From Erinaceus europaeus (taxonomy: Eukaryota > Chordata > Mammalia > Eulipotyphla > Erinaceidae), in contig NC_080171.1 of the NCBI RefSeq assembly GCF_950295315.1, forward strand, positions 94,582,470 through 94,646,469: a stretch of 64,000 bases of DNA, read 5' to 3'. A program made the position numbers and the translations under genes. This document shows positions 33,601 through 43,000 of the stretch, piece by piece. Position 1 is the stretch's first letter. Every line of letters starts with the position of its first letter. The notes beneath the pieces are model-generated. The model did no database searches and was not told where the DNA came from. It saw only the letters and a program-made list of their open reading frames with translations.

Positions 33601-34268
33601 CAAACCCAATTGCAAGGAAGACTAAAGCAGAAACAAACCAATGGGACTACATCAAATTGAAAAGCTTCTGCACATCCAAAGAAACTATTAAACAAACAGA
33701 GAGACCCCTCACAGAATGGGAGAAGATCTTCACATGCCAGACATCAGACAAGAAACTAATCACCAAAATATAAAAAGAGCTCAGCAAACTTAGCACCAAA
33801 AAAGCAAATGACCCCATCCAAATATGGGCAGAGGATATGAACAAAACATTCACTACAGAGGCGATCCAAAAGGCTAAAAAACATATGAAAAACTGTTCTA
33901 GGTCACTGATTGTGAGAGAAATGCAAATTAAGACAACACTAAGATACCACCTCACTCCTGTAAGAATGGCATACATCAAAAAGGACAGCAGCAACAAATG
34001 CTGGAGAGGCTGTGGGGACAGAGGAACCCTTTTACATTGCTGGTGGGAATGTAAATTGGTACAGCCTCTGTGGAGAGCAGTCTGGAAAACTCTTAGAAGG
34101 CTAGACATGGACCTTCCATATGATCCAGTAATTCCTCTCCTGAGGTTATACCCCAAGGACTCCACAACACCCAACCAAAAAGAGGTGTGTACTCCTATGT
34201 TCATAGCAGCACAATTCATAATAGTTAAAACCTGGAAGCAACCCAGGTGCCCAACAACAGATGAGTGG
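30619..34268 (+). pseudogene. L1 ORF2p (endonuclease-RT), multiple frameshifts
   Basis: Begins ATG at 30619 with the endonuclease. Compared with the 16726 copy, one A is lost near 30682. Further breaks occur near 30888, 31115, 31810, 33195 and 33770. The longest intact stretch, 31799-33238 (479 residues), holds most of the RT, including the active-site F-A-D-D at about 32712-32723. The endonuclease SDHSG motif lies near 31298, and the C-terminal Cys-rich segment near 34000-34050. Loss of the last codons is described under the parent element. Confidence 0.9.
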
Positions 34269-35531
34269 ATGTGCAGCTTCCTGGGCCAGTGGGGGTTGGT
34301 AGTGGGTGGGAGGGATGGGTCACAGTCTTTTGGTGGTGGGAATGGTGTTTATGTACACTCCTAGCAAAATGTAGACATATAAATCAGTAGTTAATTAACA
34401 TGAGAGGGGGAAAATCAATTGTATGTCTCAAAGTTTTTCAAAACACAAACTGAATCTTTTTAATATATAGGCTGTGTATTTGATATGTGGACTCTCTCAA
34501 AAGCCTAGACCAAGTAGATCAGAAGCATCCAATAGCGCAGCTATATACAAGATACTGGATACTGTACAGCAAACCCTAACAAAAGGACTTTTCAAAGTTA
34601 ACCCAATTAACAAATAATGTGATGATAACATTAACTATCGATTGTCTTTTTGAACCTTAAGACAGTAGGAACCTTACATCTCCACTATAGAGCCCCTACT
34701 TCCCCCAGTCCTGGAACCCTTGGATAGGGCCCACTTTCCCATATGCGTCTCCCAATCCATACCAAATAATATTGCATCCGCCGATCACAACCTAACCAAC
34801 GCAACGATTGCCACCTCAACATGCTTCACCTCAGACTGTGTCCAGAGACCTCACGTGTGGAATGACAACCCTTAAGCTTCATTACTCAGGTGAGACCTTT
34901 CCTTTTATAGTACACTCTAATTTCATCTCAGGTGGTTCACTTTCTAACAAAGTCCCATAACCTAGATATACACCAGTTTCTGTGAGAGAGAGCTTATGTT
35001 CACACGTATCCATAAACTACTGCAAAATATATACCTGAAAGCAGAAGTACACTCGAGTTTGCAGTGAGTACCTCCCTAACACTTCCTCTCCTCTATTCCA
35101 AGCTTTGGGTCCAAGATTGCTCAACAATTTGTTTGGCTTCATATGTTAACTCTCTTTTCAATCACCAGGTTCGATGCCACCAGGATGCTGGCCAGGCTTC
35201 CCTGGATTGAAGACCCCACCAATGTGTCCTGGAGCTCAGCTTCCCCAGAGACACACCCTACTAGGGAAAGAGAGAGGCATACTGGGAGTATGGACCGACC
35301 AGTCAATGCCCATGTTCAGCAGGGAAGCAATTACAGAAGCCAGACCTTCTACCTTCTGCAACCCTCAATGACCCTGGGTCCATGCTCCCAGAGGGATAGA
35401 GAATGGGAAAGCTATCAGGGAAGGGGGTGGGTTATGGAGATTGGGTGGTGGGAATTGTGTGGAGTTGTACCCGTCCTACCTTATGGTTTTATTAATTAAT
35501 CCTTTCTTAAATAAAAAAAAATGAATAAAAG

Positions 35532-36082
35532 TTAAATAAGTCAAAATGTGGTGCCTAGGCTTTCTAAAATACTATGGACATGAGCAACAAGAACAAAAGT
35601 AAGGAGATTATTCTATCTTAAAGTAGCAAAACTAAAATGTGAATAGAGCCAGGATATTTTTAATATTTATTTTATGTGAAAGAGACAGAGCCACTCTGTC
35701 TTAAGCAATACCAGCGATCAAATGGAGGCCTCAGGCATGCAAGTGCTGTAGTCTACCTGCTGAGCTAGTTCTTGTCATTATCTTTGAAAAATTACTACCC
35801 TACCTTGAAAGAACATGGCATGCAATGAACCAAAATTCATTATTAAATTTTAAAATTGACCCTTTACCAAGGGTCAGGCATATTTGTGTGGCTACTGGGG
35901 ACAATTTTTAAAAAACAGCATATATTTGGAGGCTCTGTTCCAAATATTTTATATGAATTACTCAATCTCTATCTCACAGGTGATAAAACTAAGGCACTGG
36001 GTGTTTAGAATATTGTTCACAGTGCCAGTAGATGTTAGTCAATTTCCAGTGTGCACAGAAGTTAGGTCATTTACAAGGAAGG
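35532..36082. other. Intergenic sequence with one decayed SINE-C
   Basis: 35655-35775 resembles a reversed SINE-C. The rest shows no gene or repeat. Confidence 0.45.
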
Positions 36083-36282
36083 NNNNNNNNNNNNNNNNNN
36101 NNNNNNNNNNNNNNNNNNNNNNNNNNNNNNNNNNNNNNNNNNNNNNNNNNNNNNNNNNNNNNNNNNNNNNNNNNNNNNNNNNNNNNNNNNNNNNNNNNNN
36201 NNNNNNNNNNNNNNNNNNNNNNNNNNNNNNNNNNNNNNNNNNNNNNNNNNNNNNNNNNNNNNNNNNNNNNNNNNNNNNNNNN
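36083..36282. other. Assembly gap (200 N)
   Basis: Exactly 200 N. The fixed size suggests a placeholder, so the true missing length is unknown. Confidence 0.99.
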
Positions 36283-36594
36283 TCCCTTGCCCTACCCAAA
36301 TAGTTCTAAACCTATATATGCTAGAAAAAACTGGGAATCTATCTAACATTAAGGGAGTAGATAAATTATAGCATATCAAATGGTGAAATACTATGAAGCC
36401 ATTAAAAAGGGTTTATCTTAAAAAAAATTAAAAATTAACTTGTATGCCATTGTATCTATGATGCAATATTGATCAAAACATAGTTAATAAGTTCTTAATG
36501 TTAAATAAGTTCTTAATGTTATTAAAATATTAGATAACAAGTGATGGCATTCCACCAGGACCTGGAACGTTTGTCACTAGGAATCTTTTTTTGT

Positions 36595-36748
36595 GTGTGT
36601 GTGTGGTTTTATCATTTCTTTTTTATTATTATTTATTTATTTATTTAAAAAAGGAGACATTTACAAAACCGTAGGATAGGAGGGGTACAACTCCACACAA
36701 TTAATCCCCACCACCAGATCTCTATATCCCATCCCCTCCCCTGATAGC
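36595..36748 (-). mobile_element. L1 3'-UTR tail, 5'-truncated
   Basis: Reversed L1 end 'aggaggggtacaactccac'. Imperfect duplication of 'taggaat..ttttttgt' at about 36578-36594 and 36749-36763. Confidence 0.75.
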
Positions 36749-36984
36749 TAGGAATTATTTTTGTACTATCATTGAAAGGGAAGAGGATCTGGAATATGCC
36801 AGAGGAAGTCAGGCACTGTTTCACATTATCTGAGAAGAGGAAAAGGGAAGGACATTCATAAATAGTAATAGGTATAGGTGTGACTTGGAAAGGCAGTGAA
36901 GGAAGGGCAAATAGAAGTGAATAAAAATGGGCAAAAGAAATAGATTGATTTAGATATATAGTCAAACCGTATCTGTGACCTTGG

Positions 36985-37125
36985 GAGAACCAATGCAGTT
37001 ACCAATGGAGGGGGGTGGGGGCACAGAACTCTGGTGATGGAAATGATGTGGAATTATACTCCTATTATCTTATAATTTTGTAAATCACTATCAAGTCACT
37101 AAGAAAAAAAATTTTTTTTTTAAAT
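36985..37125 (+). mobile_element. Old L1 3' end
   Basis: 'cagaactctggtgatggaaa' to 'tcaagtcactaagaaaaaaa', related to the L1 end at 51080-51170. Confidence 0.55.
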
Positions 37126-38123
37126 AGAGGGTCAGTAAAATAACTCATTTAGATACTGCACTGCTTAGCCAGGTTCAAGCCCGCCCCGGGCCCCCATCGC
37201 ACTGAAGGAAACGTGCTGTCTCTTTTTTTCTCTCTCTCTCTCTGCTTTCCGTTATCTAGCTTTAAAGATAACTAAACTAGAAGAAAATAAACTAGAATAT
37301 TGACAATTGCCTCTGCTTTTAATAATATTCTGCATATTCCACACTTTCTATAGTGTACTTTTTTTTAAAATCAGAAAAACCATGAACTTTCTTTTTGCTG
37401 ATCAACTACAGATATTTTCAAAACCCCTCTAGTCAATTCCTGAATACTACAGTCAGAAAAACAAATTTGTTACTTTTAAAGCTTATGTCTAATTCCAATT
37501 TTTATTTTTCCTGATCCTAGAGTATACATACTTTAAAGAGAAGAAAGTCTCAAATGGTAATCATTACTATAAATACATGGGGGGGAGACTAGAAAAAGCT
37601 ACCTGTAAAAACCAGTAACATATTATTTTTGGCTGATGGAATTACACAGCTTTTACAATCTCTTCTTAGCTGAGCAATTATTACACTTTCCACAATGAAT
37701 ATCTACTAACTATTATAATAAAAATTCTTTAATGTTTTCTTTTTAAGAGTTAATCACCAATAAAATTATAGCACATCTATATAATGTAATATCAATAGTA
37801 ATTTAGAAAATGTTGTAGAAGAGTACGTAATAACACAAAAGAAAGTTTGATATGTCAGCTGAGTATTTAATAACACAAGTCTTTTGTCAGCTGACCATAC
37901 TATAAAACAGCGTGTTCAGAATGATCCCACAATCTTGTTTAAAAACAAGCAAAATATCTCTGTATACAAAGAAAATATCTTTGAAGAAAATTCACCAAAA
38001 TACAAATGACCTAGATGGTAGGATCAAAGACAATTCTAACCCTTACTACTTCTGCTTCTATATTTTGGTAAACTTTTCACTACTAAGCATTACTTTTCCA
38101 ACTAAAAAAAAAAAACTTAAAAA
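37126..38123. other. Decayed SINE then non-repetitive sequence
   Basis: 37130-37265 has a tRNA-like head ('cagtaaaataactcatttag', 'ggttcaagcccgcc'). Nothing recognisable from 37270 to 38123. Confidence 0.45.
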
Positions 38124-38137
38124 AAAGAGATTAAACA

Positions 38138-38421
38138 GGGAGTCGGGCTATAGCGCAGCCAGTTAAGTGCACATGGCGCAAAGCACAAGGACCAGCGTCA
38201 GCATCCAGGTTCGAGCCCCCGGCTCTCCACCTGCAGGGAAGTCACTTCACAAGTGGTGAAGCAGGTCTGCAGGTGTCTATCTTTCTCTCCCCCTCTCTGT
38301 CTTCTCCTCCTCTCTCCATTTCTCTCTGTCCTATCCAACAATGACGACATCATCAATAACAATAATATTAACTACAACAACAATAAAAACAAGGGCAACA
38401 AAAAGGAAATATTTTTTAAAA
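38138..38421 (+). mobile_element. SINE-A, short form with exact 14-bp TSD
   Basis: aaagagattaaaca at 38124-38137 and 38422-38435. Confidence 0.95.
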
Positions 38422-38897
38422 AAGAGATTAAACAAGTGACTTTGTTAAATAACAGAGAATAGATGAATAGCATCTACTGAACAATTCTCCTTTAAAAAGG
38501 CTTTCCAGCACCACTACAATTCTAACATTGAAGTTGGTCTTCCAGCAACTAGAGGAGAGTGAGCATCAATCATTTCTCCTTTTTGAGATCTAGCTATATT
38601 TAAGGTGGCCATCAAATTCAGAATCAGAAGTTACCTCTTGTTGCAGGGCAAACATACGCACCTGAAACTTTTAAGCAAGACCCTGGTGAACAGAGTCGGG
38701 GGGAGAGGGGGGTTAGCTGTCTTCTAGGGATATGGGTCTGATTATATGTAAATATAATTCCCAATACTTTGATGAAAGAAATGTACTATTTATGTTGCAA
38801 ATAATACACTAACAACAGAACTATAGTCCCACCTGGCAGAGACCTCAGAGAGCATGTGAAGACAAGTTCTAGGACTCTGCTATTAAGATTCTATGTA

Positions 38898-39252
38898 GGG
38901 AGTCGGGCGGTGGCGCAGTGGGTTAAGCGCATGTGGCGCAAAGCGCAGGGACCGGCGTAAGGATCCCGGTTCGAGCCCCCGGCTCCCCACCTGCAGGGGA
39001 GTCGCTTCACAGGCGGTGAAGCAGGTCTGCAGGTGTCTATCTTTCTCTCCCCCTCTCTCTCTGTCTTCCCCTCCTCTCTCCATTTCTCTCTGTCCTATCC
39101 AACAACAAAGCAACGTCAACAATGGCAATAATAACCGTAACGAGGCTGCAACAACTAGGGCAAGAAAAAGGGGGAAAAATGGCCTCCAGGAGCGGTGGAT
39201 TCATGGTGCAGGCACCGAGCCCAGCAATAACCCTGGAGGAAAAAAAAAAAAA
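38898..39252 (+). mobile_element. SINE-A, long form with exact 13-bp TSD
   Basis: aagattctatgta at 38885-38897 and 39253-39265. Near-consensus head and full 3' module. It may lie inside the PDCL 3' UTR or just beyond it. Confidence 0.95.
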
Positions 39253-39265
39253 AAGATTCTATGTA

Positions 39266-39544
39266 AATATTGACTAGAAACAATAACAGAGATATCTTGC
39301 TAGGGAATTACGTAAACAGTTTAAAAGCCTGGCTTCCTGTTTACATATTTTATAAGTCACTTTACTGCTATCCACAAGGTGATTCAGCATCCTGATTTAA
39401 TCTAAGAATTTCTTGACTTTACATATAATAAATGGGACTACAACGAGCAGCTGAAACGCCAGAAGACACAGAAAGAACAAAAATAAACACATAAACATGT
39501 GTCTTCCAGTCCAGTGAGAAATCTATGCAACAAAGACTACCAGT
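39266..39544 (-). other. PDCL: PDCL 3' UTR, end not fixed
   Basis: Sequence follows the PDCL stop. A variant signal ATTAAA occurs at about 39397. A canonical AATAAA in a convincing context was not found, so the transcript end is uncertain. Confidence 0.4.
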
Positions 39545-40096
39545 TCAATCTATTTCCAAATCACTATCCTCACTGTGACAAGTAGCAGAGTTATGCACAG
39601 ATGTGAGTAACAAGACTTCCTTTTCTGGGAGCAATCCGAATTCCTGTAGAAAAGCTTCAAGGTCCACAGCAAAGAAATCTTCCCCCAGTTGGTCAGTAAC
39701 ACGAACAAAATTGCCAAGCAGTTCTCCCCCTTTGTAGATCAGTAGAGCAGGCAGCGCATTCCTGGTGAACCGACTGCTGGCCCCAATAACTGAGCTCTTC
39801 ACCTGACAAAATTTGACGGCTGGGTACTCAGCAGCAAGGCAGATCATGCAGCCATTCATGGCTTCTGTCCCTGGAATGCCGTCTTCATAAATATGGACCA
39901 TGATGAGAGTGTTTTTCTGTTCTTTATCAATCATGTCTAAAAACCCTTCTCCACTGGGTATTTCAAAGACCTGCCTGAACTGGGGCCCCTTGTGAAGCTG
40001 TTGTCGCATCTCCTCCATTCTCTGCTTTCGGTACTGCTGCAGAAACTCTTCATCATCTTGGTTCTCACTCATCATTGAAAAGTCCTTCAAAGTCAT
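39545..40096 (-). CDS. PDCL: PDCL last coding exon
   Basis: 552 bp including the stop at 39545-39547; acceptor tttgtgcag before 40096. Encodes 183 residues from MTLKDF through the thioredoxin-like fold. The open frame continues 16 codons past the splice site into the intron; those residues are not coding. Confidence 0.96.
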   Translation of the reverse strand: MTLKDFSMMSENQDDEEFLQQYRKQRMEEMRQQLHKGPQFRQVFEIPSGEGFLDMIDKEQKNTLIMVHIYEDGIPGTEAMNGCMICLAAEYPAVKFCQVKSSVIGASSRFTRNALPALLIYKGGELLGNFVRVTDQLGEDFFAVDLEAFLQEFGLLPEKEVLLLTSVHNSATCHSEDSDLEID

Positions 40097-43000
40097 CTGC
40101 ACAAAGACCATCACGTAAACATGAGACACACAAACCAAGCCCACATGCTAATGACATAGGCATACACCACAAGCTTATGACATGTGAGGCATCAATGCTC
40201 AGTGTTCTGTATTTTTTCTTACTGTCTTTTTTTTTCCACTAGCATTACCATTGGGGCTCTGGGCCTATACAATGCCACCATTGCTGGAGACCATTCTTTT
40301 TTCCTTTCCTTTCCTTTTTTTTTTTTTTTCTTCTTCCTTGTAGAGGGTAAGAAATACAGAAGGAAAGAGAAAAATAAGAGAGACACCAGTAGCACTACTC
40401 CGACACTCCTATAGCTTCCTCCACAGGAGGGGATAGGGGGCTTGAAACTGGATCCTCTGTGCGCTCTACCAGCTGTGCCACCAACCAGTCCCCTTACTCA
40501 ACTCTTATGATAATGTCATTGGAGATGGACTTTTACTACTGCCATTTGACAATTCAGGATCTAAGACTTGTAATTATTTTCACAAATTGACACAGGTAAC
40601 AAAAGTATTAAGGCCAGGATTCACACTAATTAAAATTAAACAAATTCAGAAAACCAAAATAGACCTGTAATGACTGCATCATATTACCTCTCAATTCAAA
40701 CAGGCAGTATTAGAAAATATCACTTTAATGGAGTCGGGGGTAGCACAGCAGGTTAAGCACAGGTGGCGCAAAGTGCAAGGACAGGCACAAGGATCCCGGT
40801 TTGAGCCCCCAGCTCCCCACCTGCAGAGGAGTCGCAGTGTTCTGATCTACATCTCTCTCATAAAGTGACTAATTAAGAAACATTGAAAAATAAGTAACTT
40901 AAAAGAATATTCATAGGGAGTCAGGAGGTAGCACAGCGGGTTAAGCGCACGTGGCACAACGCAGACCGGCATAAGGATCCCAGTTCGAGCCCCCAGCTCC
41001 CCACCTGCAGGGGAGTCGCTTCACAAGTGGTGAAGCAGGTCTGCAGATGTCTTTCTCTCCCCCTTTGTCTTCCCCTCCTCTCTCCATTTCTCTCTGTCCT
41101 ATCCAACAACGGAAACCAATAACAACAACAACAATAACTACAACAATAAAGCAAGGGCAACAAAAGGGAATAATTTTTTTAATCTTAAAAATATATATAT
41201 TCATGATCACTCTCCAACATACACACACTAAAATTTCTTTTTTTAAATAGTGATTAAAATTTCTTCTTTTTATTGCTGAAATCATTTTGCATTTACAACA
41301 GCAGTTGTGGGATGCTCATCAAACAATAGCCAGCTTTTGCCACTTAGCATTATTATAGCATAGTGCCCTGTGCTTCTAAGTACTCTTTAATCAAATAAAC
41401 ATAAGGTACCAAATTTTGTTTAACCACACCCTATTTTTTTTCACACCGCTATTTTTGATAGGCAACTTTCAATTCTGTTCCACTGCAGTCAACTCAGTAG
41501 GATAAGAACATCTTCTCTCAGAGAGGCTGGGAGTATGGATTGACCTGCCAACACCCATGTTCAGTGTGGAAGCAATTACAGAAGACAGACCTTCCACCGT
41601 CTGCACCCTATAATGGCCGTGGGCCCATATTCCCAGAGGGTTACAGAATAGGAAAGCTATCAAGGGAGGGGATGGGATACGGAGTTCTGGTGGTGAGAAT
41701 TGTGTGGAGTTGTACCCCTCTTATCCTATGGTTTTGTCAGTGTTTCCTTTTTTATTATTATTATCTTTATTTTATTTACTGGTTAAAGACAGCCAGAAAT
41801 AGAGAGGGAAGGGGGTGATAGAGAAGGAGAGACAGAGAGACACCTGCAACATTGCTTCACCACTTGCAAAGCATTCCTCCTGCAGGTGAGGACTGGGGGC
41901 TCAAACCTGGGTCCCTGTGCACTGTAACATGTGCGCTCAACCAGATACGCCACCACCCGGCCCCAGTGTTTCCTTTTTATAAATAAAAATTAAAAACAAA
42001 AAGAACATCCTCTCTCAAAACTGTCCTATGAATCACAAGATAGTTGCTTCATCTGGTCTCAGCCTCAGATGAGGAAGCAGCAGTGAGCTGTGGGCATACT
42101 GCCATGCAGCCAGCTCACTTACAAATATCTGCCTGGCTCCTGGCCAATTGTAGTAAGACATCACTGTTGCTGTAATAAAGCCTAATCCAGCAGAGGCTGA
42201 GGACCCACACCAGATGAGAACTGATATTGCTATCCCACCATAGCTTACACCATTTTGAATTCACTGCTTTACTTGTAAATTCCTTTCCAGCTCAGAGCTC
42301 TTTTACCTCACCCACCAAGAGGCTCTGTCTGACCTATCAAAACCTTTGAGTCTCATGCCTTGAAATCATTCTCCAGGTCAATGCAAACGACCTCTCCCTA
42401 ATCCCTATCTGCTCCCCAATTCTGGATGCTATTTCCAGCAAATGCCTGCTTTGAGCCACAGTCAAGTGATTTTAGTCATCCCTAGATGTACATCTGAGGT
42501 CAGAGGGTCTGGGGAAAAATAGCAGATCCTTTTAATTAAAAATACAGAGGAGAGTGACAGATCTAGTTTCATATATCTTCTGAAGTATCTATTTGCTTCT
42601 ACTGAATTGCCTCATTAGAGTAAATTTTCTGAGGTTTCAGGTGAAATAAAGAAATATCACAGAAAGAAAAAGAAAAATCTCAAGAGGCCTAGTGGTGGTG
42701 CAACAGCTTAAGTGTACATAGTACTATGCACAAGGACCCATGAAAGGAACCAGGTTCAAGCCCCCAGTCCCCATGTGCAGCAGGGATGCTTCACAAATGG
42801 TGAAGCAGGTCTGCAGGTGTCTTTCTCTCCCCCTATCTCCCCTCCTATCCTATCAAATTAAATGGGAGGGGGGATGACTGCCAGGAGCTGTAGCTTCACG
42901 GTGCCAGGACTGACCACCAGCCATAACCCAGAGGCAAAAAAAAAAAAAAATTAAAAATTAAAATCCAGATCAGAATCCCAGTTCTGTTTAGTATTTACTA

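Larger units (their letters stand above)
28503..35516 (+). mobile_element. Nearly full-length L1 with long 3' UTR and exact 15-bp TSD
   Basis: The duplication aaaaatgaataaaag lies at 28488-28502 and 35517-35531. Between them are a 5' UTR of about 1.1 kb with pyrimidine-rich tracts, ORF1, ORF2, and a 3' UTR of about 1.25 kb. ORF2 breaks off at about 34268, where other L1s here continue for about 230 bp more before their 3' UTR, so the C-terminal codons are deleted. ORF1 and ORF2 both carry stops or frameshifts. The element is not competent as it stands. Confidence 0.93.
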
